Source: Balneolales bacterium (GTDB lineage Bacteria > Bacteroidota > Rhodothermia > Balneolales > Natronogracilivirgulaceae). From it: a DNA stretch of 23,218 bases. Shown piece by piece: positions 1-7,134 of this stretch (the first letter of the stretch is position 1; every line of letters starts with the position of its first letter). The translations under genes were made by a program, and so were the position numbers. Under the pieces are notes generated by a model. The model was not told the origin of the DNA. It ran no database searches and saw only the letters and a list, made by a program, of their open reading frames with translations. The stretch spans positions 1-23,218 of the forward strand of contig SKIC01000202.1 of NCBI GenBank assembly GCA_007116685.1, given 5' to 3'.

Positions 1-969
1 GGGGTTGTAGCAGCGGCCGGTTATGAGGCCAGAAAATTTGGCGTACATTCCGCAATGCCATCATCCGTTGCAATCCGGCTTTGTCCGCAGGCCATTTTTG
101 TTAAATCAAGATTTGATGTTTATAAGGAGGTCTCTGCACAAATTAAAGGCCTTTTCTACGAATACACGGATCTTGTAGAGCCGCTTTCTCTAGATGAAGC
201 CTATTTGGATGTAACCGAAAACAAGAAAAACATAAACTCAGCTTTATTAATTGCCCGCCAATTACGCGCAAGAATTAAAGAAGAAACCGGACTTACGGCA
301 TCCGCCGGGGTTTCGCATAATAAATTTTTAGCCAAATTGGCGTCAGACATGCATAAACCGGATGGTCTTACGCTTATACCTCCCGAAAAGGCAATGGATC
401 TGATTTCTGAATTAGCAGTGGGAAAAATTCATGGCATTGGTAAAGCAACGGAGCGCAAAATGAATGCTTTGGGTATTTATACCGGTGCTGATTTGCGTAG
501 TTGGAAAGAATCTGATTTAATTCAAAACTTCGGGAAGGCAGGGAAGTACTACTATTCCATTGCGCGCGGAATCGACCACAGAGAAGTTACCCCATCCCGA
601 ATCAGAAAATCAGTTGGCGCTGAAAGAACTTTTTCTGTGGATTTATCTCTTCTTGATGACATAATTTATCAGTTAAAGAAAATAGCCGGCATACTTGATG
701 ATAGATTGAAGCGGATTCCCACCAAAGGCAAAACCTTAACTCTAAAAGTTCGCTTTTCAGATTTTGAAAATGTAACACGAAGTTTAACCCTGGATGATTA
801 CATCAAAGGCGAAGATCATATTTTCGAATTGGCACAGACACTACTACTCGAAACTGAAGTAAAAAGGCGGCCTGTGAGGCTTTTGGGATTATCCATCACT
901 AATCTGGATTTGCATGAAAACCACGCCCCAAAAGGTATTCAACTAGATTTATTTACAGAGGCGGAATAA
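1..969 (+). CDS. dinB: DNA polymerase IV (Y-family translesion polymerase), 5'-truncated by window edge
   Basis: The open frame runs from base 1, so the gene starts outside the window. Compared with E. coli DinB, about 40 N-terminal residues, including the first catalytic Asp, are missing. The first visible residues (GVVAAAGYEARKFGV) match the family fingers region. The catalytic SLDEAYLDV motif is present, with the Asp-Glu pair at bases 193-198. It is followed by SAGVSHNKFLAKLASD, a helix-hairpin-helix (IHGIGKATERKMNALGI) and a little-finger domain from about base 600. The protein ends in QLDLF (bases 940-954), a textbook beta-clamp binding motif, so the C-terminus is intact. The enzyme performs error-prone synthesis across damaged template at the replisome. 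Internal ATG codons such as the one at 55 are not the start. No LexA box can be judged because the promoter is outside. The next gene has its own promoter. Confidence 0.95.
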   Translation, partial: GVVAAAGYEARKFGVHSAMPSSVAIRLCPQAIFVKSRFDVYKEVSAQIKGLFYEYTDLVEPLSLDEAYLDVTENKKNINSALLIARQLRARIKEETGLTASAGVSHNKFLAKLASDMHKPDGLTLIPPEKAMDLISELAVGKIHGIGKATERKMNALGIYTGADLRSWKESDLIQNFGKAGKYYYSIARGIDHREVTPSRIRKSVGAERTFSVDLSLLDDIIYQLKKIAGILDDRLKRIPTKGKTLTLKVRFSDFENVTRSLTLDDYIKGEDHIFELAQTLLLETEVKRRPVRLLGLSITNLDLHENHAPKGIQLDLFTEAE

Positions 970-983
970 TCAACGCCTTTTTG

Positions 984-1035
984 ACGCAGTGCATTAAATT
1001 TATTTTGACATTCTTGACGCAGTGCGTTATATTTA
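984..1035 (+). promoter_or_regulatory. Promoter of the phaR-phasin operon with two palindromic operator-like repeats
   Basis: A sigma70-type promoter is visible: TTGACA at 1005-1010, a 17-base spacer, and TATATT at 1028-1033 (TATATTTA to 1035, also close to the Bacteroidota TAnnTTTG form). The predicted start is about 20 bases before the phaR ATG. The palindrome ACGCAGTGCGT (1017-1027) occupies the last 11 bases of the spacer. An imperfect copy, ACGCAGTGCAT (984-994), lies exactly 33 bp upstream, within a longer direct repeat beginning TTGACGCAGTGC at 981 and 1014. A repressor bound here would block RNA polymerase. PhaR proteins are known to repress phaR and phasin genes through TGC-rich sites, so PhaR autoregulation is the simplest reading (inference). 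Confidence 0.72.
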
Positions 1036-1059
1036 AAGTAGATTTTAGAAAATTATTAA

Positions 1060-1500
1060 ATGATGCGTGTAATAAAACGATATGAAAACAGAAAGCTCTA
1101 CGACACCGAATACAGTCGGTATGTCTCATTAGAGCAAATTGCCACCATAATCAAAAGTGGTGAGAATGTGCAGATTGTTGATAAAGATGGCAATGATTTA
1201 ACCAATCAGATGCTTACACAAATCATTTTGGAACAAGGAAAAAAAGGAAACGCCGCATTACCTGATGAATTACTTCACGAATTAATACGATGGGGTAGCA
1301 AAATGGTAGATGATGGCGTAAACAGAATTCGTGACAATATGGAATTATTGATACGAGATTCTCTAACTCGTCTGTTTTCAGCACCAAAACAGGACGAAAT
1401 CAATGAGCTACAATCCAAAATTGTACACTTAGAAAACACACTTCATCGTCTCAACGGAAAATATCTGGAATTAAGCGATAAACACGAAAAACAATCCTAA
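1060..1500 (+). CDS. phaR: PhaR-type polyhydroxyalkanoate synthesis regulator
   Basis: Residues 3-62 (RVIKRYENRKLYDT, then SRYVSLEQI, VQIVDKDGNDLTNQMLTQIILEQ) match the PHB/PHA accumulation regulator DNA-binding domain (PF07879 type). The middle (68-105) is helical, and residues 112-140 look like a short coiled coil. In studied bacteria PhaR binds both DNA and PHA granules: it represses the phasin gene until polymer accumulates and titrates it away. Two adjacent ATG codons (1060 and 1063) could both serve as start; no strong Shine-Dalgarno is seen. The gene is 11 bp from the phasin gene and shares its promoter at 1005-1033. At 146 aa the length is modest compared with proteobacterial PhaR. 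The family call is strong; the regulatory role here is inferred from the family and from the operator-like repeats. Confidence 0.88.
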   Translation: MMRVIKRYENRKLYDTEYSRYVSLEQIATIIKSGENVQIVDKDGNDLTNQMLTQIILEQGKKGNAALPDELLHELIRWGSKMVDDGVNRIRDNMELLIRDSLTRLFSAPKQDEINELQSKIVHLENTLHRLNGKYLELSDKHEKQS

Positions 1501-1511
1501 GGAGGATTATT

Positions 1512-1964
1512 ATGAGTACCAAGAAAGCAGAAAAAGACAACTTAAAAAACTTACAAGACGAACTATCCGGTAAAGCCAGAGAAGTATGGCTCGCAGGATT
1601 GGGCGCTCTTTCTACTGTAGAAGAAGAAGGCTCAAAGCTTTACAAATCTTTAGTAGGAAAAGGTGAAAGCTTCGAAAAAAGAGGCAAAGAAAAAATTGAC
1701 GAGCTTATGTCTGACGTCAATGCTTCTTACAAAAAAGTTGAAAAGAAGATCAGCGAATCTTTCAAAAAAACCGAAGATGAGTTTGAAAGCAACGTTACCA
1801 AAGTAGTTAAAGGCCTCGGCGTTCCTACTAGCGACGAAGTAAACAAACTCAGCGACAGAGTTCAAACTTTGACAAAGCAAGTAGAAGCACTTGCTAATAA
1901 AATTGACAAAGATACTAAAGAGCCTGCTCCTAAAAAGACAGCTGCTACTACTGCAAAAAAGTAG
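1512..1964 (+). CDS. Phasin family protein (PhaF/PhaI-like PHA granule coat protein)
   Basis: Residues 17-52 (LSGKAREVWLAGLGALSTVEEEGSKLYKSLVGKGE, read in two parts) match the start of PhaI/PhaF-type phasins. Residues 101-133 (GVPTSDEVNKLSDRV followed by QTLTKQVEALANKI) form the family's oligomerising coiled coil. The protein is Lys/Glu rich, has no membrane segment, and ends in a short Lys/Ala/Thr tail reminiscent of the much longer histone-like tail of PhaF. Phasins coat PHA granules in the cytoplasm and control their size and number. A strong Shine-Dalgarno (GGAGGA, 1501-1506) sits five bases before the ATG, unusually good for this window and in line with a very abundant protein. It is cotranscribed with phaR and followed by two terminators. 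The generic phasin call is firm; the subtype is less so. Confidence 0.88.
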   Translation: MSTKKAEKDNLKNLQDELSGKAREVWLAGLGALSTVEEEGSKLYKSLVGKGESFEKRGKEKIDELMSDVNASYKKVEKKISESFKKTEDEFESNVTKVVKGLGVPTSDEVNKLSDRVQTLTKQVEALANKIDKDTKEPAPKKTAATTAKK

Positions 1965-1965
1965 T

Positions 1966-1989
1966 AACTAAAAGTATCTTTTAGTTTTT
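1966..1989 (+). terminator. First of two tandem rho-independent terminators after the phasin gene
   Basis: A perfect 9-bp A/T-rich stem (AACTAAAAG at 1966-1974 with CTTTTAGTT at 1978-1986), loop TAT, runs into a short T tract (1985-1989). It begins two bases after the phasin stop. It is weak alone because of low GC content. Confidence 0.6.
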
Positions 1990-1991
1990 AG

Positions 1992-2019
1992 GGCCGGCCG
2001 TTATCGGCTGGCCTTTTTT
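1992..2019 (+). terminator. Strong rho-independent terminator of the phaR-phasin operon
   Basis: A GC-rich 9-bp stem (1992-2000 with 2005-2013, one G-T wobble), tetraloop TTAT, is followed by six T residues. It lies directly behind the first hairpin and separates the phasin operon from the patatin gene. Confidence 0.92.
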
Positions 2020-2033
2020 ATTTACAGGAGTAC

Positions 2034-2061
2034 TTGCATTTGGATATTTTTATACCATATT
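2034..2061 (+). promoter_or_regulatory. Possible promoter of the cytosolic patatin gene
   Basis: TTGCAT at 2034-2039 and CATATT at 2056-2061 are spaced by 16 bases, downstream of the terminator and 65 bp before the ATG. It is a weaker match than the phaR and erpA promoters of this window. A promoter is expected here because the double terminator isolates the gene. Confidence 0.35.
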
Positions 2062-2126
2062 GTGGAAGCGCTTTTTAATAGCCTCATCAGGGAATTACCA
2101 GTACAAATCATTTGCAGGAATCAGTT

Positions 2127-3317
2127 ATGAAAACAAAAACAGGACTCGCTTGTGCCGGCGGCGGAGTTGAAGGAGCAATCTACGAAATAGGAGCACTTTG
2201 CGCCCTGGAAGAGAGCTTAACAGGCGTTTCTTTCGATGACCTTGATGTTTACGTTGGAGTATCTGCCGGTGCTTTAATTACTTCATGTCTGGCAAATAAA
2301 GTTTCCCCCTGGGAAATGAGCAGTATTATGCTCTCCAAAAAGACACTGATTCAACCTATAGAACCTACCACTTTCTTCAAACCTGCCATAAGTGAGTACT
2401 GGAAAAAAATCTATGGATTACCCGTAATGATGTTTGATTCATTTATGGGATATGTAAAAAAGCCGGGAGATATTTCATTATTGGGATCCATGTCTCATTT
2501 GATTAATAGTTTACCGGTTGGATATTTCGACAACGAACCTCTCAGAGCTTATTTAGCAGAGTTGTTCAATAATGATGGTCGCAGTGACGATTTTCGAAAA
2601 TTGGATCGTAAACTAAGAGTTGTTGCCACCGATTTAGATAGCGGAAAAGCCGTGGTTTTCGGGGATGATGATTTTGCCCATGTGCCCATATCAAAAGCAG
2701 TACAGGCAAGTTCTGCCCTACCCTTAATGTATTTACCTGTTGAAATTGATGGTCGCCAGTACGTTGATGGTGTGGTACGAAAAACAGTTCATGCCAGCGT
2801 TGCACTGGAAGAAGACGTAAACCTACTGTTCTGTATAAACCCAATAGTACCATTAGAGTTTGTAAAGCAAGATAAAGTAAACGACATGCTGAAAAAGTCG
2901 CTTACTCAAAACGGTTTACCTTCTGTGCTTTCCCAAGTGTTCAGAACAATGATTCACTCCCGTATGCAAATCGGATTAAAAACATACGACACGCAATATC
3001 CCAATGCTGATATCATAGTAATGGAGCCTGACCCTGACGATTATCGTATGTTTTTCACCAATGTGTTCAGTTTCAAAAACAGAATAGAAGTTGCAGAACA
3101 CGGATATCAAACTACACGCAGAATGCTAAAAAATAATGCTGATAAAATATCTGAAAAACTAGATAAGCATGGCGTTAGCATACGAATGCACACCCTGGAA
3201 GAAGAAAGATCACTGTATAATCACCCTCGTCTCGATTTGGGAACACATAGATTTGTTTCTGATAATTTAGACCAAACTTTGGATCATTTAGATTATCTGA
3301 TTGCCAAAGTAGGCTAA
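2127..3317 (+). CDS. Cytosolic patatin-like serine hydrolase; candidate lipase or PHA depolymerase
   Basis: Patatin fold with all catalytic parts: oxyanion-hole loop GGGVEG (residues 11-16), nucleophile elbow GVSAG (44-48, Ser46) and the dyad Asp in YVDG (Asp214). There is no signal peptide and no barrel, so the protein is intracellular. The start is ATG 2127, with AGGAA (2116-2120) six bases upstream; a TTG at 2112 in the same frame lies before that ribosome site and is unlikely. The gene sits next to phaR-phasin but behind two terminators. Known patatins cleave phospholipids or acyl esters; a patatin-like protein of Haloferax mediterranei is a published PHA depolymerase of native granules, so a granule role is a reasonable inference. 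Residues 215-400 beyond the Asp are not a domain I recognise. The stop interlocks with the convergent gene over CTAA (3314-3317). Confidence 0.88.
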   Translation: MKTKTGLACAGGGVEGAIYEIGALCALEESLTGVSFDDLDVYVGVSAGALITSCLANKVSPWEMSSIMLSKKTLIQPIEPTTFFKPAISEYWKKIYGLPVMMFDSFMGYVKKPGDISLLGSMSHLINSLPVGYFDNEPLRAYLAELFNNDGRSDDFRKLDRKLRVVATDLDSGKAVVFGDDDFAHVPISKAVQASSALPLMYLPVEIDGRQYVDGVVRKTVHASVALEEDVNLLFCINPIVPLEFVKQDKVNDMLKKSLTQNGLPSVLSQVFRTMIHSRMQIGLKTYDTQYPNADIIVMEPDPDDYRMFFTNVFSFKNRIEVAEHGYQTTRRMLKNNADKISEKLDKHGVSIRMHTLEEERSLYNHPRLDLGTHRFVSDNLDQTLDHLDYLIAKVG

Positions 3318-5494
3318 AATTCGAATCCAGCGCGGAACTCTACTATTCCGGGGTTTCTGGGACTACCCATATAGGTAACAGAAATGGGCCCGATTACGGA
3401 ATCCCATCCAAGAGACAATCCCCAGCCATAAAGTATATCATCAAAATTACTTGGGTCATATAACTCAGAAAAGACGTTGCCCGAATTGGCAGTTGTAGTG
3501 ATATAAATATCCGGATAGACATTATACTGCCAGCCAAAACTGGCAGAAACCATAGCCCTGCCTCTCAACCCATGTCGCCTGTATCCCAGAAAACTTTGGG
3601 AAGTACCCATAAAAAAATTGTAGTGCAAAGGCAGGTCTCGGCCAAACCCCTGACCTAAATTTAACTGACTTATAAAAGACGAATACCCGCCGAATCCAGC
3701 ACGATTTTCCAATTCGAGAAAATGCCTTGAAAATTGAATTTGATTTTCTACAAATGGAATTGTCCACTCTGTTCTGGCAATCATTTTGAAACCCCTAGTG
3801 GGGAATGAGTTACTATTCAAGCCATCCATCAGTATCTGACCAAAGAAAATATTTATGGGTGTCCAGTCTACTTCCCACATTCCCAAACCAATTGTGCGGG
3901 TCTGCTCATACAACTCGTAGCGATATCCCAAACCCGCCATAACACCTTCTGAATACAATGGACCTAATAGAATCTCCCCAACTATAGAATTGGTCTGCAC
4001 ATTTGCAATACGGTTTTCGTCCTCAAAAATACTATAGTCTCTAGCATTGTATTCACCTATTGAATAAACAGCCAGTTTAGGTCGGGTATTGGTGTACATT
4101 AGGTTTTGCACCTGAAATTGTAATTCTTCACCAAGCCTGGCTGTTAAACGCAGAGTTGAAAAAGGTAAAATTCTACCACGAATTCTCAAATTCAGCAATA
4201 ATGCCGCCCGGGTATCATTATCATATCGGAAACCTAGATTAAAACGATCATTCTGTTGCTCTGCAACCGTAATTATGATGTCGCTTGATCCATCCTCGTT
4301 TTTTAAGACTTTATAAAATACTTTGTGGAAGTATCTCATTGCTTGAATTCTGTCGATACCAGACTCAATATCTTCGATGCTCTTTAGCTCTGAAAGTTCA
4401 CCAAAAGCAGTCAACACCACCTCTTCAGGAAGACGGTCTAAACCACGAACAGAGACATTATTGATATCAAATTCTGTAATTAATTCAAGTGATTCTGGTT
4501 TTGAATAACTTGGTTTCAGATTGTTAAGAGAATCAGCAATATTTTGAAGTAAATCTTTTTTCTCGAGTGCAGCTTCATACCCGGCATCAATCAATCTGGA
4601 AATATCTGAAAAACTTGTGAATCCTAAATCACCCAAATCAGGCGTAAAATGAATATCACTGTATTCTTTTTGTTCATCCATATTTGGACGTATGGCAATC
4701 GCAATGGTCTGGGCAAGTATATCCTGAAGGCCAGCAAGGTCTTCTCGATTCTTTATACTAGAACTTGCATTCACCGAAATAATAAAATCTGCGCCTAGGT
4801 CTTTGGCATTCTGAACAGGGAGGTTGCGAACCAAACCACCATCTACAAGAAATCGATTATCAATTTCAACTGGAGTAAATGCCGAAGGAATAGACATGCT
4901 TGCTCTCATTGCCAGGGGTAAGAAACCTTTATCTAAAACCACCATTTCTCCGGTCTCTATATCAGTCGCAATAGCTGCAAAAGGACGTGGCAATTGGGTA
5001 AAATCCTCATAGTCATGAAAACCCACAGTTAGTCGGGTGAATAGTTTCGTAATTTGATGTCCTGCAATAGCCCCAATTGGCAAATTGATATTCATATAAT
5101 CATAAGGCAGAGATATGAGAAAGTCGGGTTCAAAAACCTTATCCTCCAGTGGTAAGAAGTCTCTGTTTATTTCATCTGAAAACAATAATCGCCAATCTGC
5201 CCCCGACACTACTTCCGAAATTTGGTCTGCTGTGTAACCAATAGCAAATAGTGCTCCTAGTAAACCACCCATGCTTGTGCCTGTAACGATGTCTATTGGC
5301 ATATTGACTTCTTCCAACACTTTCAATACACCAATGTGAGCTATTCCGGCGGCTCCACCTCCACTAAGTACTAAGCCTACCTTCGGTTCATCATTCTCCA
5401 AAGCATTTGCATTAGTTGTATTCGTAGTTAAAACTGTGATTATACAAATTAGCGCTGCAATGCTAAGCAATCGGTGTGGTCGTCTTTTAATCAT
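3314..5494 (-). CDS. Outer-membrane patatin with POTRA and beta-barrel (PlpD/FplA-like, type Vd architecture)
   Basis: 726 aa. Residues 1-31 are a signal peptide (basic start, hydrophobic stretch to about 24, then ANA). The patatin domain spans about 37-320: oxyanion loop SGGGAAG (44-50), GTSMG (72-76, Ser74) and DGG (218-220, Asp218). A POTRA-like domain follows at about 341-413 (FDINNVSVRGLDRLPEEVV onward). The remainder is a 16-strand-type Omp85/BamA-like barrel ending in the aromatic signature EFRAGFEF. The order signal-patatin-POTRA-barrel matches Pseudomonas PlpD and Fusobacterium FplA, in which the phospholipase A1 domain is secreted or displayed through the barrel. The start ATG at 5494 gives a good signal peptide but has no Shine-Dalgarno. 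It converges on the cytosolic patatin with stop codons overlapping by four bases. All catalytic residues are intact; substrate unknown. Confidence 0.93.
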   Translation of the reverse strand: MIKRRPHRLLSIAALICIITVLTTNTTNANALENDEPKVGLVLSGGGAAGIAHIGVLKVLEEVNMPIDIVTGTSMGGLLGALFAIGYTADQISEVVSGADWRLLFSDEINRDFLPLEDKVFEPDFLISLPYDYMNINLPIGAIAGHQITKLFTRLTVGFHDYEDFTQLPRPFAAIATDIETGEMVVLDKGFLPLAMRASMSIPSAFTPVEIDNRFLVDGGLVRNLPVQNAKDLGADFIISVNASSSIKNREDLAGLQDILAQTIAIAIRPNMDEQKEYSDIHFTPDLGDLGFTSFSDISRLIDAGYEAALEKKDLLQNIADSLNNLKPSYSKPESLELITEFDINNVSVRGLDRLPEEVVLTAFGELSELKSIEDIESGIDRIQAMRYFHKVFYKVLKNEDGSSDIIITVAEQQNDRFNLGFRYDNDTRAALLLNLRIRGRILPFSTLRLTARLGEELQFQVQNLMYTNTRPKLAVYSIGEYNARDYSIFEDENRIANVQTNSIVGEILLGPLYSEGVMAGLGYRYELYEQTRTIGLGMWEVDWTPINIFFGQILMDGLNSNSFPTRGFKMIARTEWTIPFVENQIQFSRHFLELENRAGFGGYSSFISQLNLGQGFGRDLPLHYNFFMGTSQSFLGYRRHGLRGRAMVSASFGWQYNVYPDIYITTTANSGNVFSELYDPSNFDDILYGWGLSLGWDSVIGPISVTYMGSPRNPGIVEFRAGFEF

Positions 5495-5609
5495 GCGTTG
5501 AAATAGTTTAGAATGATACTGTAACGTAAATTACACAAATTTAAAGTTGATTCTTCCGAGTCTAAAAAAGATTCTTAGTAAAGTATATGCACATTTTTAA
5601 GATAAACTT

Positions 5610-6083
5610 ATGAAGAGTTCTAAAATCGCTATTGAAATAGCTTCTTATGACAATGAAACACACAGAAATGCTTTATTCTTTGTTCTCAATGATTATGCAA
5701 TGGATGAAATGGGCCTCAACAAACCACTCGCGTCAGGTGCAAAAGATGATATCATTGATGGAATGAACAGGAATGGAAACTTCTTTTCCTTAATGGCTAG
5801 TATTGATGAGGATGTAGTTGGAATTGCGAACTGCGTGGAAAGTTTTTCTACATTTTCGGGCAAGCCGGTAATAAATGTTCACGATCTGGCTGTACTAAGG
5901 AGTCATAGAGGGAAAGGAATTGGAAAAAAATTGCTTGATGCCATCCAACAAGAAGCTAAGAAAAGAGACGCTTCGAAAATTACAATGGAAGTGAGAATAG
6001 ATAACAGAGCTAGAAATCTTTATAGCAGAGAAGGTTTTGGAAACAATGAACCGCCGATGAGTTTTTGGATTAAGAAATTCTAA
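5610..6083 (+). CDS. GNAT-family N-acetyltransferase
   Basis: 157 aa, a single GNAT domain. Motif A is clear: NVHDLAVLRSHRGKGIG (residues 89-105), including the acetyl-CoA pyrophosphate-binding RxxGxG at Arg100-Gly105. It is followed by helix KKLLDAIQQEA and strand ITMEVRIDN, then the motif B region ARNLYSREGFG. Members transfer an acetyl group from acetyl-CoA to an amine of a small molecule, peptide or protein; the substrate cannot be told from sequence. It stands alone on the plus strand: 115 bp separate it from the divergent barrel-patatin gene, and its stop overlaps the stop of the convergent membrane protein over CTAA (6080-6083). No clear Shine-Dalgarno is present before ATG 5610. Confidence 0.9.
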   Translation: MKSSKIAIEIASYDNETHRNALFFVLNDYAMDEMGLNKPLASGAKDDIIDGMNRNGNFFSLMASIDEDVVGIANCVESFSTFSGKPVINVHDLAVLRSHRGKGIGKKLLDAIQQEAKKRDASKITMEVRIDNRARNLYSREGFGNNEPPMSFWIKKF

Positions 6084-6556
6084 ATCTTGCTATTAACTCT
6101 AACGGGTGCAAGTACATCTGAAGTTTTCTCGCTATTCTTTTTAGTAATCAAGTGCTCTTTACCGCAGCCAACACAACGGTATCTTTTTACAGGTACGACA
6201 AATGACAAGAATCTATCAAGAGGCTTTCTCGTCTCTCTATACATTTTTTGTGCACAGACTGTACATTTTTTCTGTTTTGTAAATGAGAAGGATCGCCACC
6301 AGCTAATCAATAACTTTAAATCATAGACAACAACAGCAAAGCAAAAAAGGAAGCCAAATAATAAACCGGGCTCGTTCGATATAAGATTTATCAGACTAGC
6401 ATGTGAATAGGAAAGTGCTTCATTTACAGTATTTATTGCCGTTAACGCCACAAATAAACTAGTATCAAACATCACACCATAGCCAAGTATAACACCAGCA
6501 ATGAGTAGAATATTTGCAGCAATAAGTGTAAAAAATTTAAATATAGATTCTGTCAT
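6080..6556 (-). CDS. Small membrane protein with cytoplasmic zinc ribbon, unknown function
   Basis: 158 aa, family not recognised. Two hydrophobic segments (about residues 8-30 and 64-87) should anchor it in the inner membrane. Between them lies a loop of about 30 residues. After the second segment comes a basic region and a four-cysteine motif: CTVC (98-101) and CVGC (128-131), 26 residues apart, as in zinc-ribbon or rubredoxin-like knuckles. The run of Lys/Arg between and after the Cys pairs suggests the ribbon lies on the cytoplasmic side (positive-inside rule). The C-terminal 20 residues look disordered. The start is ATG 6556. The gene is monocistronic, and its stop interlocks with that of the GNAT gene. 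It could be a redox or nucleic-acid sensing anchor, but nothing in the neighbourhood decides this. Confidence 0.75.
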   Translation of the reverse strand: MTESIFKFFTLIAANILLIAGVILGYGVMFDTSLFVALTAINTVNEALSYSHASLINLISNEPGLLFGFLFCFAVVVYDLKLLISWWRSFSFTKQKKCTVCAQKMYRETRKPLDRFLSFVVPVKRYRCVGCGKEHLITKKNSEKTSDVLAPVRVNSKI

Positions 6557-7134
6557 ACCAAGACATAAATATTACCGATTAAGCTACTACTTAACAAAAA
6601 CCATACCCGAGTAAAACGACTCTTCGGCAAAATATAAGATTTGATTATAGTTAGTAATCGTAGCGTCAGCTTTTATGTTACAAACTTTCTAGTAAAAACG
6701 ATTTAAGTTGAGTTTTCTGATTAGAATACAGTTACTTGAGCTTTTATTAGAAAACTAATCATTGAAAACAAATTAGGGGTTAAAATCATCTAATATTATA
6801 AACACTTATAGACAATCAGTGCCCAAAATGCGACAAGAGTTTATTTGGTTCAGATGGTTGGGGATGAAATATATTTTTCAGTACCTAGGCTTATATTAAG
6901 AATTTATGAGTCCTTACTATTAGTGAGACTAAATTTACATATGCGACTTGAAAACAATACAACATCTTTATCTGAAGATAATAATTAATCTTTCTAAAAA
7001 TTTCCCGCAAAATAAATATTTATTAAAATTTAGTGGTTAATCACCTAATCATGGCTTTAGCTTAATAAAGTGCTAAAGAATGCTTATTTTCCGCCATCAT
7101 ATTACACAAATAACACATTTAATCAGGAATACGA
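6557..7134. other. Long AT-rich intergenic region upstream of lpd
   Basis: 578 bp between the divergent membrane-protein gene and lpd. No frame longer than about 40 codons is open, and no tRNA or known RNA fold was recognised. It contains several inverted repeats, the strongest three in the lpd-proximal part: TTATCT-GA-AGATAA (6968-6981), GTGGTTAATCAC (7033-7044, one G-T mismatch) and CTTTAGC-10-GCTAAAG (7055-7078). No TTGACA-17-TATATT promoter was found. Confidence 0.6.
7033..7078 (+). promoter_or_regulatory. Paired palindromes upstream of lpd, possible operators
   Basis: Two dyads lie 57-102 bp before the lpd start: GTGGTTAATCAC at 7033-7044 (palindromic apart from one G-T pair) and CTTTAGC/GCTAAAG at 7055-7061 and 7072-7078. 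Their position suits transcription-factor sites controlling lpd. The second could equally form a small leader hairpin. Confidence 0.35.

Noticed and set aside
2112..2126. Upstream TTG start for the cytosolic patatin
   Set aside because: The ribosome-binding sequence AGGAA lies inside this extension, six bases before ATG 2127.
6828..6899. A 23-codon ATG frame in the long gap before lpd, rich in aromatic residues
   Set aside because: Very short, no ribosome site, and no recognisable domain; chance in AT-rich sequence is the simplest explanation.
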